From Roseivirga sp. UBA6052 (GTDB taxonomy: Bacteria > Bacteroidota > Bacteroidia > Cytophagales > Cyclobacteriaceae): a DNA stretch of 64,000 nucleotides. The position numbers were made by a program, and so were the translations under genes. The notes under the pieces were generated by a model, which made no database searches, was not told the origin of the DNA, and saw nothing but the letters and a program-made list of their open reading frames with translations. Location of the stretch: assembly GCA_002427755.1 (NCBI GenBank), contig DIYO01000001.1:372001-436000 (forward strand), given 5' to 3'. This document shows, in pieces, positions 41,014-50,342 of this stretch (positions are counted from its first letter, which is position 1; each line of letters begins with the position of its first letter).

Positions 41014-42165
41014 CTAAGACAACTCTTCAATCAATCGATGCATAAAAGCAACGCCTTGATTCAGTTGGTCTTTAGAGATAAACTCATCAGCTCTATGGGC
41101 TTGCGCTATATCACCCGGTCCACAAATCATAGCTTGAAAACCTGCTTCTTGAAACTGACCCGCTTCCGCTGCATAACTTACAGCATCTAACGTATCATTC
41201 TGAGCCAATTCTTTCACTAAACCAACTATCTCTTCATCCTCATGGGTATCTAAACCTGGTACGGCCGGGTGAATAGGGCTTGTTTGGATATCAAACCCTG
41301 GGAAAACCTTCCTCAGTTCTTCCTTTCTCTCAGAACAGTAAGCTTCAAACTCTTCTAGAATCTGTTCAGGAGTTTCTGAAGGAATGGTACGAACATCCCA
41401 TGTAAAGTAACATTCCTGAGCCACCACATTCGGGGCGATCCCTCCTTTCATTATCCCAATATGAATTGAAGTATGATTTGGGCTAAATCGATCATCTGTC
41501 TTGCCTTCTGCAATCAGGCTATTCATTTTATTCTCTAGCCAAAGCACTAAACGCATCGCCTCATGAATAGCGCTGACTTCTGTTTTAATTCGGCTACTGT
41601 GCCCTTGAGAACCAGAAACTGTGGTTTCAAAGATGCAGATACCTTTCTGTCCCACTGTAGGCACCATCATGGAAGGTTCTCCAATAATGGCATATTTAGG
41701 TTTTTCTGTATAGTGCGAATTGATATGGGCTGCTAATTCGGGAGCAGCTAAACAGCCAATCTCTTCATCGTAAGAAAAGGCAAAATAGATCGGTGTTTTC
41801 AGATCTGCTTTGACCATATCGGGTAGAGCTGCTAAGCAACATGCGGCAAAACCCTTCATATCGCAGCTCCCTCTTGCATATAGCTTCCCATCTCCTTTAT
41901 CTATCAAATCAAATGGCTCAGAAGTCCAATCTTGACCTTCCACAGGCACAACATCTGTATGGCCAGATAGTATGACTCCACCATCTACAGCAGGTCCTAT
42001 TCTACAATGCAAGGAAGCTTTATTGCCTTCTGCGTTAGGAACCAGAGTAGTTTCAACTCCAAAAGACTCTACATAATCTTTGATCCAGTTTATGATAGAT
42101 GTATTGGATTCACCCCCTAAAACTGGAAATGAAACCAACTTTGATAAGATCTCTTCTGCACTCAT
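41014..42165 (-). CDS. argE: Acetylornithine deacetylase (ArgE), M20 family
   Basis: This 383-residue M20 metallopeptidase-fold deacylase makes ornithine from N-acetylornithine. Metal ligands lie in SGHTDVVPV, ARGSCDMKG and the catalytic YDEEIGC. The dimerisation domain follows, with QGHSSRIKTEVSAI, and the last metal His is near CGPGDIAQAHRADE. These blocks are specific for ArgE rather than DapE. However, no other arg genes are close and it sits downstream of a YfcC carrier. A different N-acyl-amino-acid deacylase role is therefore possible. Confidence 0.88.
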   Translation of the reverse strand: MSAEEILSKLVSFPVLGGESNTSIINWIKDYVESFGVETTLVPNAEGNKASLHCRIGPAVDGGVILSGHTDVVPVEGQDWTSEPFDLIDKGDGKLYARGSCDMKGFAACCLAALPDMVKADLKTPIYFAFSYDEEIGCLAAPELAAHINSHYTEKPKYAIIGEPSMMVPTVGQKGICIFETTVSGSQGHSSRIKTEVSAIHEAMRLVLWLENKMNSLIAEGKTDDRFSPNHTSIHIGIMKGGIAPNVVAQECYFTWDVRTIPSETPEQILEEFEAYCSERKEELRKVFPGFDIQTSPIHPAVPGLDTHEDEEIVGLVKELAQNDTLDAVSYAAEAGQFQEAGFQAMICGPGDIAQAHRADEFISKDQLNQGVAFMHRLIEELS

Positions 42166-42185
42166 TTTTCTGTTCTATTTCTATT

Positions 42186-42268
42186 CGTCATCCTGAACCT
42201 GCCTTCCGCAGGCAGGCTTGTTTCAGGATCTACTCTATAAAAGATGCTGAAATAAATTCAGCATGACG
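42186..42268. repeat. CGTCAT...ATGACG repeat with a second palindrome inside
   Basis: The outer arms are CGTCAT (42186-42191) and ATGACG (42263-42268), with the TGCTGAA...TTCAGCA inner hairpin as in the copy at 28175. Relative to that copy, 19 bases at 42199-42217 are inserted between GAAC and TTGTTTCAGG. They carry CCTGCCT-TCCGC-AGGCAGG, itself a perfect hairpin. Confidence 0.8.
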
Positions 42269-42287
42269 CTCTAATTTTGTCTGCCAG

Positions 42288-43691
42288 CTAAGCTGGTCCC
42301 CAGCCAATAGCAACTGCGACTAAAAGCGCAATCCAGGACAAGATTAAGATGACACCAACTTTGGGCATGATGTATCTTAACCACCTGTCGAATGGTATTC
42401 TACACATGGCAAGCATGGCGATCAATCCTCCTAATGTAGGGTTGAACAAATTTGTTACACCATCTCCTATTTGATACGCTAATATTGTGGTCTGACGCGT
42501 AAGCCCTAATAAATCTCCAAGTGGGATCATAATAGGTAATGTGGCCAAAGCCTGTCCGCTTCCTGATGGAATAAATAAATTAATAATACATTGTGCGCCT
42601 GACATAGCTATTGCTGAGCCATAAGTAGGAAGACTTTCCAAAGCCATTGCCAATGAGTGTGCAATCGTGTCAGAAATATTCCCCATTTCCATAGCCACTT
42701 TTATAGATGTTGCGAAGCCTACCATAAAAGCTCCTGGAGCTACTACCGCCACTGATGTTAAAGCAGTCTCTGCAATTTTTCTGGCAGACATTCTACCAAT
42801 CAAGCCTGAAGCGATCGAAATCATTAAGAAGATGGCCGAGATTTCAGTGATGTACCAATGAAATTCAAAGACCCCGTAAAGCATAATACCTAAACCACCA
42901 ACAAATGCGATCATAACTAACCAATTATTAGTTGACATGCCATACTCCTCAATTGGCTTTGAGAGTTTAAAGCCATCTGTTGGGATACCAATTGAAAGAC
43001 TTTTAGAGGGATCTGCTAAAATGCTTCTGAAATATCTCACATTGATCCAAGCCAAAAATGAAAGAGCACTCAGACATAGGATTGATCTCAGCAGCCAGCC
43101 TGAAAACATAGGCATTTCAGCTAAAGTATGTCCTGTCCCCACTGTATAGGGATTAAATGGTGATAAACCGAAGCCAACAGTAACACCCCCAACTGCTATA
43201 GAAGCTGCTAACATTAAATCACCACCTAAAGCTAGACTAGTAATAGCCGCGATGGGTATTAACGCAATATTGTTCTCATAGCCTACGAAAACTCCTAATA
43301 AGCCGAATACGAAGGTCATCAAGACCACTACCAGGTACTTTCTCTCTAAGCCTAACTTCTTCACGAAAGTCCCTACAGCATTTTCGATCATACCTGTTTT
43401 CTCGAGCACACCGAACATAATGCCGCTTGAAAGCACCACAAAGATGATTAAGATGGCGGACTGAAATCCACCCGGAATAGCTCTAAAGGTATCTAATACG
43501 CTTAAAGGAGTTGGATCTACCTCGTGATAAGATCCCGGAACTACACGCATGCGCCCCTCTACTTCAACACGATCATAAACACCGGCTGGTACAAAGTGAC
43601 TCATTACTGCGGTCAGTACAATAATGAAAAAGAGCAATACCACGGGGTGTGGTATGCTCTGATACCATTTATTCTGAGTGTTTAAACTCAA
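42288..43691 (-). CDS. YfcC-family basic amino acid/C4-dicarboxylate-type carrier
   Basis: This 467-residue inner-membrane transporter has about 12 predicted helices. Its N-terminus IPHPVVLLFFIIVLTAVMSH, with FVPAGVYDR, and later YENNIALIPIAAITSLALGGD, FGLSPFNPYTVG and the C-terminal IPSGSGQALATLPIMIPL with ITNLFNP-like hairpins place it in the YfcC/DcuC group. Members move amino acids or dicarboxylates; the substrate is undetermined. Its start overlaps the propeller protein gene by four bases (ATGA), and argE follows after a repeat. The set suggests uptake and breakdown of peptides or acylated amino acids. Confidence 0.9.
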   Translation of the reverse strand: MSLNTQNKWYQSIPHPVVLLFFIIVLTAVMSHFVPAGVYDRVEVEGRMRVVPGSYHEVDPTPLSVLDTFRAIPGGFQSAILIIFVVLSSGIMFGVLEKTGMIENAVGTFVKKLGLERKYLVVVLMTFVFGLLGVFVGYENNIALIPIAAITSLALGGDLMLAASIAVGGVTVGFGLSPFNPYTVGTGHTLAEMPMFSGWLLRSILCLSALSFLAWINVRYFRSILADPSKSLSIGIPTDGFKLSKPIEEYGMSTNNWLVMIAFVGGLGIMLYGVFEFHWYITEISAIFLMISIASGLIGRMSARKIAETALTSVAVVAPGAFMVGFATSIKVAMEMGNISDTIAHSLAMALESLPTYGSAIAMSGAQCIINLFIPSGSGQALATLPIMIPLGDLLGLTRQTTILAYQIGDGVTNLFNPTLGGLIAMLAMCRIPFDRWLRYIMPKVGVILILSWIALLVAVAIGWGPA

Positions 43692-46600
43692 TCTTCTAAA
43701 GCTTCGAACTCAGCTTTAATCGCTTCGAATCTACCTTTGAGCTCTTCTAAACGATCATAAGCATCTTTACCCGGTTTCTGATCTGCTCTACCAATCATGC
43801 TACCCAAATAACCTGTCTGAGACTGAAGCATTGGTTGCATATAAGTTCCAGGAGGAGTTACTAACTGATAATAGATTGCATCTAATTCGTCTTTCTGGCG
43901 TTGTTGCTTACGACTCACTCTTTCTTTATCAAGTGAGTTATCAAGCGCTTTTCTCGCATCTCCAACGTCTTTAACAAGCATGTTTACCTGACTTTGGAAA
44001 TCTCTGATTTCTAAGGCCAAGGTCTCTTGATCTTTAGTATCAGCATCTGACACTAATGTAACTCTGGGATCCAAAGCTACTTTGAAAGAAGTTTCCAATA
44101 CATCATCACCCACCTTCAACTTAGCAGAATAAGTACCTGTAGAAACCATTGGGCCATTACCTCTGAAAGATCTTCTAGGATTAGCATTCCAACCACTTCC
44201 ATGACGCATATTCCAAGTAAACCTATTGATGCCTTGCTTATTCGGTAGCCCTGGAGAAGCTGGCGGATTCGAGAATTCTGTAGACATATCTCTTTCAGTA
44301 TTCACCTTAGGATCAGGTCTTCCACTTACATAGCTTCTTACCATTTGGCCCGACTCATTGAAAATTTCCAAAGTCACATCTTTTTCAGAGTCAGCTATGT
44401 AATAATTGAATTTAACTCCTGAACTAGGGTATTCAGGCCCATTTGAACCGGAACTAGCTCTCATTCTCATTCTTAAACCATCTTTAGGTTGGAATAAGAA
44501 AGCATTAGAATTCATAGCCTCATCCATCTTATGAAGACTGCTTACATCATCAAGAATCCAAAAACCTCTACCCATAGTTGACATCACTAGGTCATCTTGA
44601 TGCACTTTAATGTCTGTAATCGGTGTAACTGGTAAGTTATTGTTGAATGCATGCCACTCTTTACCATCGTTCATCGAAACAAAAAGTCCAAATTCAGTTC
44701 CTGCATACAGCAAACCTTCTTTCTTTGGATCTTCTCTAATTACTCTGGTAGGATAATCTCCTGGCAGACCGTTGGTACCATCGGTCAACAGCTCCCATGT
44801 TTGACCATAATCTTCTGTTTTATAGATATATGGCTTATAATCATTCAATTGATACCTCAACACAGAAACATAAGCCTTTGCAGGGTTGTGAGGAGAAGGT
44901 TCAACAGCATCTACTCTACCGCCTACAGGCATGTTTGGTGTAACATTTTCCCAATTAGCACCACCATCTTTAGTTACATGAACAGGACCATCATTTGCTC
45001 CAACCCAAATTAAGCCTTCCTGAATAGTTGACTCTCTTATGGCGTAAATGGTACTATAATATTCTTCACCAGTAACATCTCTTGTAATCGGAGATCCTGG
45101 CACTACTTGCTTATCATCTTCAAATGCAGTCAAATCAGGAGAAATGATTTCCCATGTTTTTCCATCGTCTGTAGTTTTATGCACATACTGTGAAGTATGG
45201 TATACAACATCAGGATTATGTGGAGAAACGTGAATTGGTGCTACTCTCTGGAATCTGAACTTTAGGTCTTTAGGATTGTGTCCGTAGATATTAGTAGCTC
45301 CAACGTAATACTGTAACTCCTGACCAGTTCGCTTATCAAACACACCAAACCTTCCTTTACAGTTAGAATATACAATGTTGTGATTCCCAGGCTTCGGCAC
45401 TGCCGGACCAGTCTCACAACCACCCGTATTGAAGATATATGCATTGCTACCCGCTTGAACGCTCACTGGAGGCATACTAGGCACTGATACTGTACTGTAA
45501 TTATCTTGCTGACCAGCATATAGCCAATAAGGAAATTGATCATCCACTTCCACTTGGTAAAGCTCAGCAGTTGGCTGATTAAATTGAGTAGACCAAGTAC
45601 GCCCATTGTTTAATGTAACATTGGCACCACCATCGTTAGCTTGAACCCAGATGGAGGTATCGTTCGGGTTAATCCAAATGTCATGATTATCGCCATGTGG
45701 CGTACTCATAGATTTCCACGATTTACCACCATCAGTTGATTTCAAAAATCTTAAAGCATTGTTATAAACAACATTCTCGTTTTTCGGATTGGCATAGATG
45801 TTAGTGTAATAGAAAGGTCTATTGGTAAGATTTGGGTTATCTGATACAAACTCCCAAGATGCGCCTCTATCATTCGATCTATAAAGTCCTCCTTGATCAT
45901 CCGAGGCCTCGATGTTCGCATAAACCACATCAGGATTGGCAGCAGAAACAGCAAAATCAATCTTACCAATTAGATTAGTAGGAAGACCATTAGTCAATTT
46001 CGTCCAGTTGGCACCTCCGTCAGTTGACTTGTACACACCACCTTCAGTAGAACCACTTATAATGGTCCAAGGCTTTCTCTCTCCTCTCCAAGCACCAGCA
46101 TAAATCGTATTCGGATCATCCGGTGCGAATTCCAAATCAGAGAATCCAATACTGTCAGAATGATATAGGATTTTGTCCCAAGACTTTCCTCCATCAATAG
46201 TTTTATAAACTCCTCTCTCCTCATTTTTACCGAAAGCCTGACCAATTGCAGCGATATAAACTACATCTGGATTATCAGGATGAATTTCAACAGCACCAAT
46301 CTGGCCAGTATTCTTCAATCCAACAAAATCCCATGTCTTACCTTCATCTGTCGATTTGTAAACACCTTTTCCGGTAATCACATTGGACCTTAATCCGTCT
46401 GAACCTGTACCCACATAAATAATTTCGGGCTGGTTTTGGTAAACAGAAATAGCACCAATTGACGGTGTTGGAAGATATCCGTCAGAAATATTCTTCCAGT
46501 TCTGCCCATAGTCATTCGTTCTCCATACACCACCACCAGTAGCGCCCATATAGAAAACAGAAGGTTTAGATGCCACACCTTCAACGGTGGTAACACGGCC

Positions 46601-46720
46601 TCCTCTTAAAGGCCCAACACTTCTGAATCTGTAAGATTTTAGTAGAGATGAAACGTCTTGTGCAGATACTGCAAATCCTATCAAGACAAAGGCTGATAGC
46701 CAAATCGATTTTTTAAGCAT
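43688..46720 (-). CDS. Large exported Asp-box (sortilin/Vps10-like) beta-propeller protein
   Basis: This 1010-residue protein has a signal peptide (GFAVSAQDV). Residues 30-700 hold at least ten Asp-box repeats (NDYGQNW, STDEGKTW, TIDGGKSW, STDGGANW, SNDRGASW, STDGGKSW, TTDDGKTW, TKDGGANW, TEDYGQTW), predicted as two stacked propellers. A beta-sandwich follows (about 720-880), then a helical tail (ALEIRDFQSQVNMLVKDVGD). Such proteins are often labelled glycosyl hydrolases in Bacteroidota, but no sialidase catalytic residues are evident and the activity is unproven. It is coupled by ATGA to the YfcC carrier. Confidence 0.9.
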   Translation of the reverse strand: MLKKSIWLSAFVLIGFAVSAQDVSSLLKSYRFRSVGPLRGGRVTTVEGVASKPSVFYMGATGGGVWRTNDYGQNWKNISDGYLPTPSIGAISVYQNQPEIIYVGTGSDGLRSNVITGKGVYKSTDEGKTWDFVGLKNTGQIGAVEIHPDNPDVVYIAAIGQAFGKNEERGVYKTIDGGKSWDKILYHSDSIGFSDLEFAPDDPNTIYAGAWRGERKPWTIISGSTEGGVYKSTDGGANWTKLTNGLPTNLIGKIDFAVSAANPDVVYANIEASDDQGGLYRSNDRGASWEFVSDNPNLTNRPFYYTNIYANPKNENVVYNNALRFLKSTDGGKSWKSMSTPHGDNHDIWINPNDTSIWVQANDGGANVTLNNGRTWSTQFNQPTAELYQVEVDDQFPYWLYAGQQDNYSTVSVPSMPPVSVQAGSNAYIFNTGGCETGPAVPKPGNHNIVYSNCKGRFGVFDKRTGQELQYYVGATNIYGHNPKDLKFRFQRVAPIHVSPHNPDVVYHTSQYVHKTTDDGKTWEIISPDLTAFEDDKQVVPGSPITRDVTGEEYYSTIYAIRESTIQEGLIWVGANDGPVHVTKDGGANWENVTPNMPVGGRVDAVEPSPHNPAKAYVSVLRYQLNDYKPYIYKTEDYGQTWELLTDGTNGLPGDYPTRVIREDPKKEGLLYAGTEFGLFVSMNDGKEWHAFNNNLPVTPITDIKVHQDDLVMSTMGRGFWILDDVSSLHKMDEAMNSNAFLFQPKDGLRMRMRASSGSNGPEYPSSGVKFNYYIADSEKDVTLEIFNESGQMVRSYVSGRPDPKVNTERDMSTEFSNPPASPGLPNKQGINRFTWNMRHGSGWNANPRRSFRGNGPMVSTGTYSAKLKVGDDVLETSFKVALDPRVTLVSDADTKDQETLALEIRDFQSQVNMLVKDVGDARKALDNSLDKERVSRKQQRQKDELDAIYYQLVTPPGTYMQPMLQSQTGYLGSMIGRADQKPGKDAYDRLEELKGRFEAIKAEFEALED

Positions 46721-46800
46721 TTCAGATTGGGGTTTAACGAATCGGAAGATAACACAGAATAGAGAATTATAAAGTCTAAATTATTCTAAATGGCCATTAT

Positions 46801-47997
46801 TTAGTTTAACAGTTTACCTGCCACAAATCCTGTTGACCAAGCTGCTTGAAAGTTAAACCCACCGGTCACCCCATCTACGTTCAAAACTTCACCTGCGAAA
46901 TACAACCCTGGCAGTTTTCTACTCTGCATGGTATTGAAGTCTACACCTGATAAGCTCAGACCACCTGCAGTGACAAACTCCTCTTTAAAGGTTGTTTTCC
47001 CATCTACCTTATATTGATCGTTTGTAAGGGTATTGACGAGCTTATTCAAACCCTTTTTGCCCAATTCTAGCCAAGGCTTTTCAAGAGATAAATCCGATTT
47101 TTCAAGCAAGAATTCCCACAATCTCTGAGGTATTTTAATTGGACAGAGATTTTTAAGAAGCTTTTTAGAAGATATAAATTCCTCGATAGTCTCTCTAAAT
47201 TCTGTTTCTGATTGATTGGCCCAGTTGATTTGAACCTGAAAATCATAGGACAAGTCATTAAGCACTTTGGCACCCCAGGCCGATGTCTTTAAGATGGCCG
47301 GGCCACTCATGCCCCAATGCGTAATCAATAATGGCCCTGATTGCTCTAGTTTAGTTCCCAGCACTTTTACAGTTGCCTTTTCAACCGATATCCCCATAAG
47401 CATTTTAATAGGTTCTTTGGGCATATTAAAAGTGAAAAGTGAAGGAACAGGCGCATCTATCTCATGGCCTAATTTCTTCAGCCATTCGAAGCCTTCCAAT
47501 TTTGGAGAGCCGCCTGTAGCAACAATCACTTTATCATAGATCAACTCCTTATCTTCAATTTTCAGCTTGAATAGTTCGCCAGCGCTCTCTATGTTGCTAA
47601 TCGATTGCTTCATATTGACACGTATAGACGATTCTCTTGCCTCTCTTAAAAACAGATCTATAATGGTTTGAGAATCGTCCGTAACAGGAAACATGCGGTT
47701 ATCCTGCTCAGTCTTCAACTCTACACCTCTGTTCTCAAACCAATTCACCGTATCTTGCGTACTGAACTGCTCAAAAGTCTTCTTTAACTGCTTAGACCCT
47801 CTTGGATAGAACTTGACTAACTCAGAATTTTTGAAACAGGCATGCGTAACGTTACACCTTCCACCTCCTGAAATCTTAACCTTGGCTAAAAGCTTAGATG
47901 TTTTCTCATAAAGAACTACCTCAGCATTTGGGTAATGTGCTTTAACCGAAAATGCTGCAAAAAATCCAGCAGCGCCTCCTCCTATTATGGCAACTTT
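46801..47997 (-). CDS. HI0933/YhiN-family FAD-dependent oxidoreductase
   Basis: This flavoprotein of about 398 residues belongs to the HI0933 family (BaiN-like). The FAD-binding fold shows VAIIGGGAAGFFAAF at the start, then VKISGGGRCNVTHACF, VIVATGGSPKLEG, HWGMSGPAILKTS and the C-terminal FAGEVLNVDGVTGGFNFQAAWSTG. I place the start at 47997 (MKVAIIGGG), the usual N-terminus. An in-frame ATG at 48030 would add 11 unconserved residues. The substrate is unknown; one relative reduces bile-acid intermediates. Confidence 0.9.
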   Translation of the reverse strand, partial: KVAIIGGGAAGFFAAFSVKAHYPNAEVVLYEKTSKLLAKVKISGGGRCNVTHACFKNSELVKFYPRGSKQLKKTFEQFSTQDTVNWFENRGVELKTEQDNRMFPVTDDSQTIIDLFLREARESSIRVNMKQSISNIESAGELFKLKIEDKELIYDKVIVATGGSPKLEGFEWLKKLGHEIDAPVPSLFTFNMPKEPIKMLMGISVEKATVKVLGTKLEQSGPLLITHWGMSGPAILKTSAWGAKVLNDLSYDFQVQINWANQSETEFRETIEEFISSKKLLKNLCPIKIPQRLWEFLLEKSDLSLEKPWLELGKKGLNKLVNTLTNDQYKVDGKTTFKEEFVTAGGLSLSGVDFNTMQSRKLPGLYFAGEVLNVDGVTGGFNFQAAWSTGFVAGKLLN

Positions 47998-48084
47998 CAT
48001 GAGCAAAAAGAATTCGTTCAAACATAACATTTAAATAATCGGCATGGTAGTATGCTGAACTATCTTCGTATCAAACCTTAAAGC

Positions 48085-49635
48085 ATGAAAAAGTCCTTCT
48101 TTCCATTATTAATTTCAATTTTACTCTTTGGCTGTTCTAAGCCAGAGCAATATGCACCCTTGAGTGATCCTTTAAGTGATACTTATGATGAATCGTTAAA
48201 GCCTTTCTATCATGGAGTTGCAAGCGGTGACCCCTTACACGATGCTGTAATAATTTGGACAAAAGTTACACCGAAAGACAGTATACCTGAAATAGAAGTG
48301 GATTATGAAATGGCAACTGATCAGGGTTTTGAAAATATAGTCAGTAGTGGATCGACTACAACTAATCCGGATAAAGGATACACAGTTAAAATAGATGTGC
48401 GAAGTCTTGAACCAGCAACCACTTATTTCTACCGCTTTAAAAGTCTGGATGCATACTCCATAACTGGTAGAACCAAAACGGCTCCGAAAAACGGTGCTGA
48501 AGAATTGAAATTAGCCATAGTAAGTTGTAGTAATTATGAATTCGGACCTTTTAATGGTTACGGTGCCATAGCTGATAGAGAAGATTTGGATGTAGTACTA
48601 CACTTGGGAGATTATATCTACGAATATGGCGCTCGAGGCTATGGAGATACAACCACGGGAAGATTCCATGAACCACCACATGAAATCCTTTCCATTAGCG
48701 ACTATAGAACGAGATATGCACAATATAGACTGGATAAAGACTTAAGAGAGGCACATCAAAATCACCCATTCATAACCATTTGGGATGATCATGAAATTGC
48801 TAATGACTCTTACAAAGATGGTGCTCAAAATCACCAAGCCGATGAAGGTGATTACATGACCAGAAAAGAGATTGCTAGAAAAGTCTACTACGAGTGGCTA
48901 CCGGTTAGAAGAATGTCTGACCAGCTCTATAGATCTTTTGATTATGGAAATTTAGCCGATCTTATTATGCTAGATGAAAGACTGGCTGGCAGAGTTGCTC
49001 CCGTAGATAGTGTAGATGATCCTAATATCGCGAATACTGAGAGGACAATGCTAGGAGCAGAACAGATGGCATGGTTCCAAAAACAGTTGACAGAATCTGA
49101 CGCACAATGGAAGATCATTGGTAATCAAGTAATCTTCTCTTACCTCAATTGGGGCTTTCCCACTTTCGATATCAACCTTGATTCGTGGGATGGTTATCCT
49201 GCTGAAAGAACCCAAATCATTGATTTCATCAGATCTAACAGTTTAGATGATATTGTTTTTGTTACAGGTGACACTCACTCCTCTTGGGCTCTTGAGGTTA
49301 CGGAAGATGCATTCGGAGACTATAAGAAGAATGGTGCAGTTGCGGTAGAATTTGGCACTACTAGTATAAATTCTGGTAACTCAAATGATAGAGCCGGTGC
49401 AACAGACGAGGCTATAATAGCTCACGAAGAGAAGATTATTGGCCCTTCAATAAACCCACAATTAAAATATACCAACCTAAGAGATCATGGCTATTTGGAG
49501 CTTACTCTCAGTAATGATGAAGCAAAGGCAACTTGGTATTACACGCCAGATAAAAGAGTAGCATCAAGAAAAATGGTGCAAGCCAAGTCGCTAACAACTC
49601 CTACAAAATCAAACAAGATTGCAGAAAGTAACTAA
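48085..49635 (+). CDS. phoD: PhoD-type alkaline phosphatase/phosphodiesterase lipoprotein
   Basis: This 516-residue secreted metallophosphoesterase has a lipobox LLFGCS (Cys17). The N-terminal PhoD_N domain (FYHGVASGDPLHDAVIIWTK) has a fibronectin-like part. The catalytic core contains the Fe/Ca ligand residues in VSCSNYEFGPF, LHLGDYIYEYG, IWDDHEIANDS and FVTGDTHSSW. The export route is as a lipoprotein rather than the Tat signal usual for PhoD. It releases phosphate from esters or diesters. It ends with a strong terminator. Confidence 0.92.
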   Translation: MKKSFFPLLISILLFGCSKPEQYAPLSDPLSDTYDESLKPFYHGVASGDPLHDAVIIWTKVTPKDSIPEIEVDYEMATDQGFENIVSSGSTTTNPDKGYTVKIDVRSLEPATTYFYRFKSLDAYSITGRTKTAPKNGAEELKLAIVSCSNYEFGPFNGYGAIADREDLDVVLHLGDYIYEYGARGYGDTTTGRFHEPPHEILSISDYRTRYAQYRLDKDLREAHQNHPFITIWDDHEIANDSYKDGAQNHQADEGDYMTRKEIARKVYYEWLPVRRMSDQLYRSFDYGNLADLIMLDERLAGRVAPVDSVDDPNIANTERTMLGAEQMAWFQKQLTESDAQWKIIGNQVIFSYLNWGFPTFDINLDSWDGYPAERTQIIDFIRSNSLDDIVFVTGDTHSSWALEVTEDAFGDYKKNGAVAVEFGTTSINSGNSNDRAGATDEAIIAHEEKIIGPSINPQLKYTNLRDHGYLELTLSNDEAKATWYYTPDKRVASRKMVQAKSLTTPTKSNKIAESN

Positions 49636-49663
49636 GCTATTATCCTTATTACCAACGCATTAG

Positions 49664-49698
49664 AAAATGGATGTCTTTTAATTAAGACATCCATTTTT
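49664..49698 (+). terminator. Terminator after phoD
   Basis: AAAATGGATGTCTT (49664-49677) is the reverse complement of AAGACATCCATTTT (49684-49697), followed by a T. The loop is TTAATT. Confidence 0.92.
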
Positions 49699-49740
49699 GC
49701 TTTTATCTCGTTAGACCATCCAAACACTTTTTAATCTACT

Positions 49741-50301
49741 ATGAAGACCATATCAAAAACTTTACTTGTCATGGCAGTGATCATTTTTTCATCTGCCAAT
49801 CTATTAGTCACGCGAGACTCAGCTTATGAAGCTGGTGTAAAAGAAGCGTTAATTGCTGACTGGGAAAGAGCCAAAGCTTTCACTTTAGAGTATCTGGAAG
49901 CCATGCCTGCTGAAGGGTACAGCTTTAAACCAGTGGCTGAAATCAGATCATTTGAAGAACAAATGCTGCACATGGCGCAAGGGAATATAGGCCTAGTTGC
50001 TAATGGAACCGGAGCTGAAAGAATCTACACTGAGATTCAAAACTTCGAAAAAGAAGAATCTTTTAAAGGAAAAGAAAATGTTACCCGTATTACAACCGAG
50101 GTGTATGATTGGGTTATTGAAGGGATCAAAAACATGGATATGAGCAAGGCTGATGAAGTGGTTGGTCCTAATGATCAATTCTCATTCCCAAGAATGGAAT
50201 GGATCAAAAAAGGTTTTGAACACCAGACCCACCACAGAGGGCAAGCGACTATTTATTTAAGACTTAAAGGAATCGCACCACCTGCCGAAAAACTATTTTA
50301 A
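49741..50301 (+). CDS. Exported DinB-family protein
   Basis: This 186-residue four-helix protein of the DinB/YfiT fold has an N-terminal signal peptide (ISKTLLVMAVIIFSSANLLV). Candidate metal-binding histidines are in QMLHMAQGN and FEHQTHHRGQA, the usual three-His pattern of the family. Most DinB proteins are cytoplasmic thiol transferases or putative nickel-bound enzymes; the exported form is common in Bacteroidota and uncharacterised. The PRMEWIKKG segment is also typical. It has its own terminator. Confidence 0.9.
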   Translation: MKTISKTLLVMAVIIFSSANLLVTRDSAYEAGVKEALIADWERAKAFTLEYLEAMPAEGYSFKPVAEIRSFEEQMLHMAQGNIGLVANGTGAERIYTEIQNFEKEESFKGKENVTRITTEVYDWVIEGIKNMDMSKADEVVGPNDQFSFPRMEWIKKGFEHQTHHRGQATIYLRLKGIAPPAEKLF

Positions 50302-50304
50302 TAT

Positions 50305-50331
50305 AAAAAGGCCGGCCATTCCGGCCTTTTT
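50305..50331. terminator. Terminator between DinB and OmpA-like genes
   Basis: AAAAAGGCCGG (50305-50315) pairs with CCGGCCTTTTT (50321-50331). Being symmetrical, it can serve both the DinB gene and the convergent OmpA-like gene ending at 50343. Confidence 0.93.
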
Positions 50332-50342
50332 ATTTGCCATAT

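Noticed and set aside
28175..42268. Possible CRISPR array from the repeated CGTCAT elements
   Set aside because: Copies are kilobases apart, palindromic and variable, with no regular spacers or cas genes.
43688..46720. True sialidase or glycoside hydrolase
   Set aside because: Asp-box repeats alone do not show catalysis; the Arg triad and nucleophile of sialidases are not apparent.
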